Assembly (NCBI GenBank): GCA_021807065.1
Contig: JAKAPO010000004.1
Span: 1-25,660 of the forward strand
Source of the DNA: a bacterium
Lineage (GTDB): Bacteria > Vulcanimicrobiota > Vulcanimicrobiia > Vulcanimicrobiales > Vulcanimicrobiaceae
Direction: 5' to 3'
Length of the DNA stretch: 25,660 nucleotides
A program made the position numbers and the translations under genes. Shown one piece after another: positions 14,905 through 22,654 of this stretch. How positions within the stretch are numbered: position 1 is the first letter of the stretch; each line of letters begins with the position of its first letter. A model generated the notes under the pieces. The model did not search any database, had not been told where the DNA came from, and worked only from the letters and a program-made list of their open reading frames with translations.

Positions 14905-15534
14905 TCACGCCTTTATTGGAGGTTCGGTTGCTTTGCGAGCCTCTTCTTCGCTGACGCCGGGGGCGAGCTCGCGTAACACGAGACCGTCCGGGGTCACGTC
15001 AAGCACAGCGAGGTCGGTGACGATGCGGTTGACCACGCCCCGTCCGGTGAGCGGCAGCGAACACTCGCGCACGATCTTGTGCTCGCCGCTCTTCGAGACG
15101 TGCTCCATCATGACGATGACGCGCTTGGCGCCGTGGACCAAGTCCATCGCGCCGCCCATTCCCTTGACCATCTTCCCCGGAATCATCCAGTTCGCGAGGT
15201 CGCCGCGTTCGGAGACTTGCATCGCGCCGAGGACGGCGACGTCGATGTGGCCGCCGCGAATCATTCCAAATGACAGGGAAGAATCGAAGAACGACGCACC
15301 GGGCAACACCGTCACCGTCTCCTTGCCCGCATTGATGAGATCGGCGTCTTCGTCGCCTTCGTAAGGATAGGGCCCGAGTCCGAGAATGCCGTTCTCGCTT
15401 TGCAGCACGACGTGAATGCCCCCCGGCATATAGTTGGGCACGAGCGTCGGCAATCCGATGCCGAGATTGACGTACTGGCCGTCGCGCAGCTCCTTTGCGA
15501 CACGCGCGGCGAGCTCCGTTCGCGAGAGCGCCAT
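14905..15534 (-). CDS. scoB: 3-oxoacid CoA-transferase, subunit B
   Basis: The 209-residue product is the beta subunit of succinyl-CoA:3-ketoacid CoA-transferase or a close relative. It shows YVNLGIGLPTLVPNYMP (21-37) and the catalytic glutamate, Glu47, in QSENGILGLGP, followed by GGHIDVAVLGAMQVSERGDL and MGGAMDLV. The glutamate forms the covalent CoA thioester during transfer. ATG 15534 lies one base beyond the subunit A stop, so the two are translated together. Specificity (acetoacetate, 3-oxoadipate or butyrate) is not settled by sequence, but the close tandem order A then B and the SENG-type active site fit the SCOT group. The C-terminus ends in PPIKA next to the repeat block. Confidence 0.93.
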   Translation of the reverse strand: MALSRTELAARVAKELRDGQYVNLGIGLPTLVPNYMPGGIHVVLQSENGILGLGPYPYEGDEDADLINAGKETVTVLPGASFFDSSLSFGMIRGGHIDVAVLGAMQVSERGDLANWMIPGKMVKGMGGAMDLVHGAKRVIVMMEHVSKSGEHKIVRECSLPLTGRGVVNRIVTDLAVLDVTPDGLVLRELAPGVSEEEARKATEPPIKA

Positions 15535-15535
15535 C

Positions 15536-16294
15536 TTACTTTCCCTCCCGTTTGCGCGTCGTGACGCGCTCGATGCGCTTGCCCTCGGGTCCGACTTCAA
15601 CGATGCGATGGACGAATATCTCGGGCAGATGTACGTCTTCGGGAGGAATCGTGCCGGGCTCCACCAGTTCCTCGACCTCCGCGATCGTGATGCGGCCGGC
15701 CATCGCGCAGAGCGGATTGAAATTGCGCGTTGCTTTATGGAAGACGAGGTTTCCGTGGCGATCGCCCCTCGACGCGCGCACGAGCGCGAAGTCGCAGACG
15801 ATTCCGTACTCCAGCACGTAGTCGTTATCGCCGAACCGGCGCACTTCTTTCGGCGGCGACGCCACGGCAATCGAACCGTCGGGTGCGTACCGCCACGGAA
15901 GGCCACCCTCCGCGACCATCGTGCCGACGCCCGCCGGCGTGTAAAACGCGGGAATTCCGCAGCCGCCGGCGCGCAGACGCTCGGCGAGCGTCCCTTGCGG
16001 AACGAGCTCGACCTCGAGTTCGCCTTGCAAGTACTGGCGCTCGAACTCGCGGTTCTCGCCGACGTACGAACCGGTCGTGCGGCGAATGCGCTTGTGGTCG
16101 AGCAGCACGCCCAGTCCCCAACCGTCGACACCGCAGTTGTTGCTCACAGTCACCAAGTCGGTCGCGCCTTGCTCTAGTAACGCTTGGATGAGATTGTGCG
16201 GAATGCCGTTGAGTCCGAAGCCGCCGACCGCAAGCGTGGCACCACTGGGGATATCGGCCACCGCCTGCGCGCAGCTAGCGTACACTTTGTCCAT
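15536..16294 (-). CDS. scoA: 3-oxoacid CoA-transferase, subunit A
   Basis: The 252-residue product has the alpha-subunit hallmarks: VGGFGLNGIPHNLIQAL (23-39, the oxyanion and CoA-binding loop), VSNNCGVDGWGLG, GSYVGEN and ELVPQGTLAERLRAGGCGIP, then FYTPAGVGT. With subunit B it transfers CoA from succinyl-CoA to a 3-oxoacid such as acetoacetate, giving ketone-body or fatty-acid breakdown a route into the TCA cycle. The start at 16294 matches the family beginning (MDKVYAS); no good Shine-Dalgarno is present upstream. It is divergent from the acyl-CoA dehydrogenase, with which it makes metabolic sense. 134 bases separate the two starts. Confidence 0.94.
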   Translation of the reverse strand: MDKVYASCAQAVADIPSGATLAVGGFGLNGIPHNLIQALLEQGATDLVTVSNNCGVDGWGLGVLLDHKRIRRTTGSYVGENREFERQYLQGELEVELVPQGTLAERLRAGGCGIPAFYTPAGVGTMVAEGGLPWRYAPDGSIAVASPPKEVRRFGDNDYVLEYGIVCDFALVRASRGDRHGNLVFHKATRNFNPLCAMAGRITIAEVEELVEPGTIPPEDVHLPEIFVHRIVEVGPEGKRIERVTTRKREGK

Positions 16295-16321
16295 GTGCTC
16301 GGGAAGATAGGTGCCTCGGCT

Positions 16322-16410
16322 AAAGCGTTCCTCCGTCCTCGATCCCAGTTCGACTGCTGCTAGCGCAGCGCGCTCAGGACGGGCTTCGCTCAGGATGGCA
16401 ACAAAGAGGC
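16322..16410. repeat. Dispersed repeat fragment between scoA and acyl-CoA dehydrogenase
   Basis: Two adjacent variants of the repeat end motif are seen, GCGCTCAGGACG (about 16371-16382) and TTCGCTCAGGATGGCAACA (about 16385-16403), very like CTCGCTCAGGATGACAATT at 14829. The fragment lies in the space between two divergent starts, where the promoters must be, unlike the copies in 3' regions. No clear promoter hexamers could be picked out. Confidence 0.55.
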
Positions 16411-16428
16411 GTCGAAGCTGACGGCGTT

Positions 16429-17628
16429 ATGGCTACCCCGCAGCACTCCCTCGACACTCAGGACGAAGAATCGCTGATCCTTGCGTCGGTGCGACAGCTC
16501 GTCGGCCAGCGCGTCGCGCCGCGTGCCGCCGAGATCGACGAGCGCGGCGAGTTTCCCATGGATCTCAAGGAGCTCTTCGCGCAGAACGACCTGCTCGGCA
16601 TCCCGATTCCAACCGAATACGGCGGCCTCGGTGGAACGTTCCTCACCTACGTCAAGGTCGTCGAGGAAATTGCCAAAGCGTGCGCCTCGAGCTCACTCAT
16701 CGTTGCGGTGCAGGAGCTTGGAATGCTGCCGATTCTCATCGGCGGCACCGAGGAGCAGAAGCGGCGATATCTGCCAAAACTCGCTTCGGGCGAATGGATA
16801 GCAGCATACGCGTTGACCGAAAGTACCAGCGGGTCCGATGCTGCAGGTTCGATGCGCACTCGGGCGGAGCGACGCGGCGACGCGTACGTGCTCAACGGCG
16901 CGAAGATCTGGATCACGCATGGCGGACTTGCAGACGTGGTCTGCGTTTTTGCGGTGACGGATCCGCGCAAAGGCCCCAAGGGCATCAGCGCGTTCATCGT
17001 CGAGAAGAATTTCAAAGGCTTTCAGGTCGGCAAGAAGGAGCGCAAGATGGGCATTCGCGGCTCGCCGACCGTCGAGTTGAACTTCGCAGATTGCATCGTG
17101 CCCGCGGAGAATTTGCTAGGGTCAGAGGGCGAGGGATTCAAGGTTGCGATGAAGGTGCTCGACAAGTCACGTCCCGGCATCGCCGCTCAAGCGCTGGGTA
17201 TCGCATCGGGCGCACTCGAGTACGCCACCAACTACGCGAAGGAACGCGTCGCCTTCGGCAAACCGATCGGCCAGCATCAAGGGGTCGGCTTCATGCTCGC
17301 AGACATGCAGACCGAGGTCGAAGCCGCACGCCTTCTTCTTTATGAGGCCGCACGCAAGTGCGATGAAGGCGCGCCCGACGTGACCCTCTGGGCTGCCATG
17401 GCGAAGCTCAAGTGCGGCGACGTGGCGATGGCGGTGACAACCGACGCCGTGCAGGTTCTGGGCGGCTTCGGCTACTCGGCCGAGTACCCGGTCGAGCGCA
17501 TGATGCGCGATGCCAAGATCACGCAAATTTACGAGGGAACGCAGCAGATTCAGCGCCTCGTCATCGCCCGGGCGCTGGTCGGCCGCGGGGCGGACGCCGC
17601 TTCGAAGGGCCAGGGAACCGGCGGCTGA
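16429..17628 (+). CDS. Acyl-CoA dehydrogenase
   Basis: The 399-residue product is a full-length FAD-dependent acyl-CoA dehydrogenase. It shows the N-terminal helical domain (LFAQNDLLGIPIPTEYGG), the flavin-contact stretch AYALTESTSGSDAAGSMRT, the WITHGGLADVVCVFAVT strand, and the C-terminal catalytic base, Glu369, in QIYEGTQQIQRL. It oxidises acyl-CoA to 2-enoyl-CoA, passing electrons to ETF. The motif spacing fits short/branched-chain or butyryl-CoA members; chain length is not decidable here. ATG 16429 has no clear Shine-Dalgarno. It is transcribed away from scoAB, with which it could form one fatty-acid/ketone-body unit. Confidence 0.95.
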   Translation: MATPQHSLDTQDEESLILASVRQLVGQRVAPRAAEIDERGEFPMDLKELFAQNDLLGIPIPTEYGGLGGTFLTYVKVVEEIAKACASSSLIVAVQELGMLPILIGGTEEQKRRYLPKLASGEWIAAYALTESTSGSDAAGSMRTRAERRGDAYVLNGAKIWITHGGLADVVCVFAVTDPRKGPKGISAFIVEKNFKGFQVGKKERKMGIRGSPTVELNFADCIVPAENLLGSEGEGFKVAMKVLDKSRPGIAAQALGIASGALEYATNYAKERVAFGKPIGQHQGVGFMLADMQTEVEAARLLLYEAARKCDEGAPDVTLWAAMAKLKCGDVAMAVTTDAVQVLGGFGYSAEYPVERMMRDAKITQIYEGTQQIQRLVIARALVGRGADAASKGQGTGG

Positions 17629-17693
17629 GACCGAACTATCGGACCTGCCTTTACGTTCCAGGTTTGATCTTGCTATGAAAGGAGGTGTGTAGA

Positions 17694-17915
17694 TTGAAGA
17701 AGGCTCTCATTGCGCTCATGGCCTCGGCATTCCTCATGAGCGGTGTCGCGATGGCGGCAACGACCGCAAAACCGACCCATAAACCGGCGACAATGGTTCA
17801 TACGTACCATGCGAAGCCGACGGCCAAGCCCAAGGCGAAGCCGACGGCCAAGCCCAAGGCGAAGCCGACGGCAAAACCCAAGCCGCATCACACGACGAAA
17901 CCCCGCACGCGCTAA
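17694..17915 (+). CDS. Small secreted Lys/Pro/Thr repeat protein
   Basis: The 73-residue product starts at TTG 17694, chosen because a near-perfect AAAGGAGGTG lies at 17678-17687, eight or so bases upstream; the GTG at 17685 would overlap that site. It has a strong signal peptide (MKKALIALMASAFLMSGVAM, cleavage after about AMA) and a mature part of about 50 residues dominated by K, P, T, A and H. A 24-bp unit (GCGAAGCCGACGGCCAAGCC plus CAAG) occurs three times in tandem at 17811-17882, encoding AKPTAKPK. The mature protein is extremely basic, with no acidic residue. It may bind polyanions such as surface polysaccharide, nucleic acid or LPS; this is a guess. It has its own strong terminator and is probably monocistronic. 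No family name comes to mind beyond KPTAK-type repeats. Confidence 0.8.
   Translation: MKKALIALMASAFLMSGVAMAATTAKPTHKPATMVHTYHAKPTAKPKAKPTAKPKAKPTAKPKPHHTTKPRTR
17811..17882 (+). repeat. Three tandem 24-bp units in the small secreted gene
   Basis: Units at 17811-17834, 17835-17858 and 17859-17882. The first two are identical; the third differs by synonymous changes in one Lys codon region (GCAAAACCC). Each encodes AKPTAKPK. Such direct repeats can expand or contract by slippage. Confidence 0.9.
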
Positions 17916-17939
17916 CGCCAGGGGTCGTTTTTATTCATT

Positions 17940-17978
17940 ATCGGCGTAGCTCCCGGCTACGCCGATTTCTTTTTCTTC
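17940..17978 (+). terminator. Strong Rho-independent terminator
   Basis: ATCGGCGTAGC (17940-17950) and GCTACGCCGAT (17956-17966) form a perfect 11-bp stem with a 5-base loop, followed by TTTCTTTTTCTTC. It ends the small secreted gene transcript. The convergent endonuclease III gene stops inside the stem, and its last Lys-rich codons are the T-run read in reverse. Confidence 0.9.
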
Positions 17979-18640
17979 TTGAGCAGGGTCTTGCCGGTGG
18001 GGCAGAGCGCGTTTTCGGGACAGCGTTCGCAGAGCGGACGCGGCGCCTTGCAGATCGCGCGCCCATGCAGGATGAGCCAGTGGGTCGCGAGCCCCCATTT
18101 CGCGCGAGGCACCACGGCGGTGAGGTCTTCCTCGACCTCGCGCGGCGTCTTTCCCGTCGTGAGACCGAGGCGATGAGCGACGCGAAAGACGTGGGTGTCG
18201 ACCGCGAGCGCCGGCTCGTCGAACGCGTTGGCGAGCACGACGCTTGCCGTCTTACGGCCCACGCCGGCAAGCGACTCCAGGTCCTCCCTCACTCCGGGAA
18301 CCTTGCCGCCGAATCGTTCGCTGAGATCGCGCGCGGCCGCAATGATGTTTCGCGATTTCGCCCGGAAGAAACCGCACGACCTTATGATACGCTCGACGTC
18401 GCGCTGCTTGGCCTTCGCAAGGTGCTCCGGTTTGGGATACTTCTTGAAGAGCGCCGGCGTCGTTGCGTTGACGCGGGCATCGGTACACTGCGCCGACAGG
18501 ATGACCGCGATCAGCAGCTGGTAGGGATCGCGATGCTCGAGTGCCGTCGTAGCATGCGGATAGTGCCGCTCGAGGATGCGGATCTCCTCAAGCGCCGCTT
18601 TGCGCGGCACTTTTTCCTTCGGAAACGGAATCGCCGGCAT
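17957..18640 (-). CDS. nth: Endonuclease III (DNA glycosylase/AP lyase)
   Basis: The 227-residue product is a complete Nth. The helix-hairpin-helix LESLAGVGRKTASVVLAN carries the catalytic Lys130, and Asp148 sits in VDTHVFRV. The [4Fe-4S] loop is intact as C-X6-C-X2-C-X5-C at Cys197, 204, 207 and 213. The Lys distinguishes it from MutY. It removes oxidised pyrimidines and nicks the abasic site in base-excision repair. The C-terminus KKKKKSA is encoded by the terminator T-run of the convergent gene and is probably not functional. The start at 18640 leads with MPAIPFPKEK; another in-frame start is not obvious. Confidence 0.96.
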   Translation of the reverse strand: MPAIPFPKEKVPRKAALEEIRILERHYPHATTALEHRDPYQLLIAVILSAQCTDARVNATTPALFKKYPKPEHLAKAKQRDVERIIRSCGFFRAKSRNIIAAARDLSERFGGKVPGVREDLESLAGVGRKTASVVLANAFDEPALAVDTHVFRVAHRLGLTTGKTPREVEEDLTAVVPRAKWGLATHWLILHGRAICKAPRPLCERCPENALCPTGKTLLKKKKKSA

Positions 18641-18798
18641 CGGTACGGCGCTCTTAGGCTAAGCGAAGGTTGGGCCCTTGCACCCAACGCCGCAAAATTT
18701 GGCACAAGCCATCATTAAGGCGCCATAATCATGAGAAGGGACGCTCGATTTCGGGCCGTAATGATGTAGCAGTAGCGCCACCGATTCGGAGGATTACG

Positions 18799-21735
18799 AT
18801 GCGCATTTTTCGACTTTTCGCCCCATTGGTGCTGGCGGTCATTGCGGGTGCCCCCGCGCTCGCCGCCGCGACAATACCCAGCGGAATGCTCGCGCAAGCG
18901 AGCGCCTCCGTCACGGGTACCGTCAAAGACACGACCGGCGCACCCGTGGTGGGCGCGGCGGTCCTGTTGACGGGTCCGACGTCCTACTCGACGACGACCG
19001 ACGCTAAAGGCGATTTCAGCTTCGCGAGCGTCACGCCGGGCATCTATACGATCTCGGTGAGCAAGGCGGGCTACAACACCGCCGTGCAGAACGACATCGC
19101 GCTGGTTGCGGGCCAAGCGCAGGCGCTAAGCGTCAGCATAGCCGCCATAAGCTTTTCGAACCTGCGCACGATCGCGCACGTTTCGGTGAACGGCCGCGGC
19201 GCGATCAATCAGACACCCGCGTCGGTGAACGTCATCCAGTCGCAGACGTTCATCAATCAAGCTCAGCCGCAGGTAACCCGAGTGCTCAGTCAGATCCCGG
19301 GTCTTCAGATATCGTTTCCATCGAACTCCGCCAACGCGGCCGCGCCGGGTGCGATCACGATACCAAACATTCGCGACGCGACATCCTACGAAACCGCCTC
19401 GCTGATCGACGGTCACTATATCTCCGTCGGACAGTACGGCGACAACGTCACGACGTTCATCAATCCGTTCATGTTCGGGAGCATCGAAGTCATCAAAGGC
19501 CCTGGCGCCGAATCACCGGTCGTCAACAATGCCATCGGCGGCACGATCAACTTCCACACGAAAGACCCGACGCTCGAACCATTTCCCCAATTCTTCGCAG
19601 GCATCGACAACCGCGGTGGAACATTCGCTGACCTCGGATTCTCGGATACAGTCGGTCATTTGGGCTTCGTCGTCGCCGTTGCGAACGACGATAATCCGTC
19701 GGCCGCAAACGGACACGGCGTCTACTACGACCCGTCGTACGGTTTCCCGACTGGAAATACGAACTGCTCGGCCGGGCCGCCGTGCTACCTGCAAGGCAAC
19801 ACCGGTTACACCCAGTACGGAACGACGCAGAGCTTCCTTCCGACACAGTATCACTTGGTCGCATGCTGCTTCATGCTGCAAGGCTACCTTGACGAAGCCT
19901 CGGAGCTGGTCAAGCTCCAGTACCATTTTTCATCTGCGACGAGACTCACTGTGAGCTACCTCGGCAGCCAGGCATACAGCGATCAAAACGTCAACACGAG
20001 CGACTTCATCGACGGGACGTTCATCCCGGGTGGAGGCTACACGGGTTCCCTGCCTGCCGGCCCGATCAAGGTCGCAAATGTCTTTCCCGGAGACTTTTCG
20101 GGCGAGTTCAACAACGAGCCGATCCTCCAAGCCGAACTATCGACCACGGTAGGCAACGACTCGGTTATCGCTCGCTTTTACCATGTCGGCATCGAACGCT
20201 ACCAGTTCCAGGGCGCCGACCCTACGACGTTGCAATACAACAACGTAACCCTGTACGGAACCTCGGCGCCATCGGGACCGCCACCGACGCCCGAGATCAA
20301 TCAAACGTTTAGCGGCGTAGGAGCCAGCGTTGGATACCATAGCTTCTACGAAGAACCCGAGAACGACAAACTCTCCGACGGATCGTTCGAATGTAACCAC
20401 CCGTTCCTTCAGAGCGATATGCTTACGGTAGCCGTCGACGGCACCGTGCCGCAAAGTATAGACTACGTTCTCCTCGGCTGTCCGCCACAAGAAGCTGCGG
20501 TCACGGGCTGTACGGTCGGCACAAGCTACTCGGGGGCGTGGAGCCTCCCACCCGGCGATATCCAGCATCTCACGACCTACCTCGTGCGCGGCCATTTCTA
20601 CTTCGGTTCGAAATGGGACCTCACGCTTAGCAACTATTTCAACACGTACAGCAGCACGTACGCCATCGGATGCTTCCAAGGTGCGGCAACGGGTTGCAAC
20701 ACGTATCAAAACGCCGTACTGGGCCAAAACGTGTTCTTCAACACGACGCGCAACTCGCACGACGACCCGCGCGTGGGTCTCGTCTACCACGCAAGCCAGA
20801 ATGCCGCGGTTCGCTTCTCAGCGGGAAGCACGATCGCCCCGCCGTTCCTCGGCTTGCTGAATCAGGTTGCATCGACGCCCAGCTACAATCCGACATGCCT
20901 GTGCGCCATCGAGTCGGAAAGCAACGGTAACCTGAAGCCTGAAACCGGCTTCGGCTACGATCTCGGAGCCGACTATCGCCTGGGCGACGGTCTGACGGTG
21001 ATCTCCGTGGACGGCTATCTAACAAACCTCTTCAACCGTTTCTTCGGACAGACGGTGAATACTGGGCTCGTGTGCGGCACGGCAAACCCGTGCTCGGGAG
21101 GCGCGCCGCTAGGAACCCCGATCCTCAATCAAACGAACATCAACATCAGCAACGCTCGCTTCGAGGGCGTGGAACTGGTAATCCATCGCGACCCGACCGT
21201 CGGACTTGGTTTCAACCTCGCCGGCGCGATCATGCGCGGCTACTACTATGACCTGCCACGCGGCTTCTACTGCAGCATCCCAACGCCGTCGTGCATTAAC
21301 AATCCCGCAAATTGGGATCAGAACCTCAACGTGATTGCGGGGCAGAACACCAACGGCATTCCCGTCGGTTTCTATAGCATCTCGTACAACGGCAACATGC
21401 GTATCCCGTATGCTCAGGGGGACGCAAATATCGAGTACACGTTCCCGAATCGAGTCTACGTCTTGTTCGGTGACACCTATTATGGCAACAACAACTCGCT
21501 GGAGCGGCCCGCGTTCGGGATTGCGTACGCGACGCTGCGCGTTCCGATCTCGAAATTGCTCGCAATCCAAATATCGGGAGACAACATCTTCAATCAGTAT
21601 CCCGACTACCTCCCGACGCTCGGCGCAGGCGTGCCGATAGCACTCGCGAACGGTCAGACCGCGGCGACAACCGGCAACGTCCTCGGACCGGCGACGTGGC
21701 GGTTCATCCTGACGACACGATTCCACAACCCGTAA
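18799..21735 (+). CDS. TonB-dependent outer-membrane receptor with N-terminal CarboxypepD-regulatory-like domain
   Basis: The 978-residue product has a signal peptide (MRIFRLFAPLVLAVIAGAPA then LAA), a carboxypeptidase-regulatory-like beta domain (about 34-112, from SVTGTVKDTTGAPVVGAAVL), a plug domain (about 130-260, with ASVNVIQSQTFINQA, IPGLQI, SIEVIKGPGAES and NNAIGGTINFHTKDP), and a 22-strand-type barrel to the C-terminus, ending in an aromatic strand RFILTTRFHNP. GGAGG lies six to seven bases before ATG 18799, which supports this start over the longer upstream frame. It would import a bulky substrate across the outer membrane with TonB energy. About 15 cysteines occur, many as close pairs (CSAGPPC, CLC, CGTANPC, CSIPTPSC) in predicted external loops, which is unusual. 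No substrate gene or TonB gene lies nearby, so the ligand is unknown. Confidence 0.93.
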   Translation: MRIFRLFAPLVLAVIAGAPALAAATIPSGMLAQASASVTGTVKDTTGAPVVGAAVLLTGPTSYSTTTDAKGDFSFASVTPGIYTISVSKAGYNTAVQNDIALVAGQAQALSVSIAAISFSNLRTIAHVSVNGRGAINQTPASVNVIQSQTFINQAQPQVTRVLSQIPGLQISFPSNSANAAAPGAITIPNIRDATSYETASLIDGHYISVGQYGDNVTTFINPFMFGSIEVIKGPGAESPVVNNAIGGTINFHTKDPTLEPFPQFFAGIDNRGGTFADLGFSDTVGHLGFVVAVANDDNPSAANGHGVYYDPSYGFPTGNTNCSAGPPCYLQGNTGYTQYGTTQSFLPTQYHLVACCFMLQGYLDEASELVKLQYHFSSATRLTVSYLGSQAYSDQNVNTSDFIDGTFIPGGGYTGSLPAGPIKVANVFPGDFSGEFNNEPILQAELSTTVGNDSVIARFYHVGIERYQFQGADPTTLQYNNVTLYGTSAPSGPPPTPEINQTFSGVGASVGYHSFYEEPENDKLSDGSFECNHPFLQSDMLTVAVDGTVPQSIDYVLLGCPPQEAAVTGCTVGTSYSGAWSLPPGDIQHLTTYLVRGHFYFGSKWDLTLSNYFNTYSSTYAIGCFQGAATGCNTYQNAVLGQNVFFNTTRNSHDDPRVGLVYHASQNAAVRFSAGSTIAPPFLGLLNQVASTPSYNPTCLCAIESESNGNLKPETGFGYDLGADYRLGDGLTVISVDGYLTNLFNRFFGQTVNTGLVCGTANPCSGGAPLGTPILNQTNINISNARFEGVELVIHRDPTVGLGFNLAGAIMRGYYYDLPRGFYCSIPTPSCINNPANWDQNLNVIAGQNTNGIPVGFYSISYNGNMRIPYAQGDANIEYTFPNRVYVLFGDTYYGNNNSLERPAFGIAYATLRVPISKLLAIQISGDNIFNQYPDYLPTLGAGVPIALANGQTAATTGNVLGPATWRFILTTRFHNP

Positions 21736-21740
21736 GAGCG

Positions 21741-21841
21741 TTAGGGAAGCGAGACCTCGTCGCCGTCCAAGGCGACGAGGCCATCGCGAGAGAGCATAAC
21801 GACGAGCGCACGCACTTCAGAGGGCGTGCGCTCGGGAATTA
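21741..21841 (-). pseudogene. Out-of-frame C-terminal segment of MutY
   Basis: Directly after the MutY stop, the minus-one frame continues IIPERTPSEVRALV, then VMLSRDGLVALDGDEVSLP and a stop at 21741. This matches the usual end of short MutY proteins, in which a helix (…RALxxLxxDGLV) is followed by a strand ending LP. It shows that the ancestral gene ran on and that one base has been lost or gained near 21839-21850, in nature or in the assembly. Confidence 0.65.
21755..21780. repeat. 10-bp inverted repeat between convergent tonB-receptor and mutY
   Basis: CCTCGTCGCC (21755-21764) and GGCGACGAGG (21771-21780) are perfect complements with a 6-base loop, 20 bases after the receptor stop. No T-run follows on either strand. 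It may be a weak bidirectional terminator, though it also encodes the displaced MutY C-terminus. Confidence 0.5.
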
Positions 21842-22585
21842 TTTCGGCAGATCGCCGTGCAGATCGAGCAGCGAGATCCGTTTGCCCGGCGGCAATTCGC
21901 GTAGCCGATCGACGATTCTTCCGCGTGCGTAACGCGCCGTCTCCCGGAAGCGGACGCCTTTCGCCGAACGTGGCCTCGCAGGCAATGGCTTCTTCTCGCA
22001 GTATCTCTCGATCGGGCACCGGACACAATCGGGGTTACGCCTCTTGCACAGATGCGCGCCGAGGTCCATCAGCGCCGAAACAACGGCATAACCTCCCCTG
22101 CCAAGAGCCGTTCGGGCTCGCCTGCCGAGCCGGTGCAGCACTCGCGCGATGTTGACGTCGATGGGAAGATCGTCGAGAGCGAACGCGAAGGCACGGATCG
22201 CAGCGGCCGTGTACGTGCCGATTCCCGGCAGAGCGCGCAGCTGCTCGGCATCGCGTGGAATCCTTCCGCCGTGCTCGCTGACGACGATGCGTGCGACTTC
22301 GTGCAGGCGCACCGCACGAGCATTGTATCCGAGGCCACGCCAGGCACGCAGGACGTCCGCGCGTCTCGCCGCAGCGAGCGATGCCAGCGTAGGGAATCGC
22401 ACGACGAAGGCTTCAAAAGCCGGCACGACCCTCTCGACCTGCGTCTGCTGCAACATGAACTCGCTTACGAGCGTCCGATACGGGCTGCGTTTGCGGCGCC
22501 ACGGCAAGCCGGCGCGGCCGCAGCGCCGGTACCATCGCAATAGCGCCAACCGCACGCTCGGGCGGATGGATCCAATTCTCGGCAT
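21839..22585 (-). CDS. mutY: Adenine DNA glycosylase MutY, C-terminus truncated by frameshift
   Basis: The 248-residue product has the MutY features: catalytic Glu42 in SEFMLQQTQVERV, helix-hairpin-helix LRALPGIGTYTAAAIRAF with Tyr instead of the Nth lysine, catalytic Asp143 in PIDVNIARVL, and the [4Fe-4S] cluster Cys180, 187, 190 and 196 (C-X6-C-X2-C-X5-C). It removes adenine opposite 8-oxoguanine. It lacks the long NUDIX-like C-terminal domain of E. coli MutY (about 350 residues), as in some other lineages. Its own C-terminus stops after GDLPK while the expected remainder continues in another frame. ATG 22585 is chosen at the start of homology; a longer in-frame start to 22822 would overlap lpd and is unlikely. 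It is divergent from lpd. Confidence 0.93.
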   Translation of the reverse strand: MPRIGSIRPSVRLALLRWYRRCGRAGLPWRRKRSPYRTLVSEFMLQQTQVERVVPAFEAFVVRFPTLASLAAARRADVLRAWRGLGYNARAVRLHEVARIVVSEHGGRIPRDAEQLRALPGIGTYTAAAIRAFAFALDDLPIDVNIARVLHRLGRRARTALGRGGYAVVSALMDLGAHLCKRRNPDCVRCPIERYCEKKPLPARPRSAKGVRFRETARYARGRIVDRLRELPPGKRISLLDLHGDLPK

Positions 22586-22654
22586 GAAGCGGTCCAATGT
22601 TCGCGAGCGACGAGCGTCGAAGCCTTCGCCGCCACAATCTGTTAGGAGTAAAGC

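Noticed and set aside
14905..16131. A 408-residue minus-strand frame that seems to fuse subunit B to an upstream Arg/Ser-rich part
   Set aside because: Only the last 209 residues are protein-like; the upstream part is the out-of-frame shadow of subunit A, which has its own clear frame and stop at 15536.
17650..17679. A sigma-70-like promoter (TTTACG, 18 bases, TATGAA) for the small secreted gene
   Set aside because: Its start site would fall at about 17686, beyond the ribosome binding site at 17678-17687, so the transcript would lack it.
17811..17882. CRISPR-like short repeats
   Set aside because: The units are directly adjacent with no spacers and are coding (AKPTAKPK).
21826..21850. Programmed -1 frameshift signal in mutY
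   Set aside because: No X-XXY-YYZ heptamer or nearby downstream stem suits it; a plain indel is simpler.
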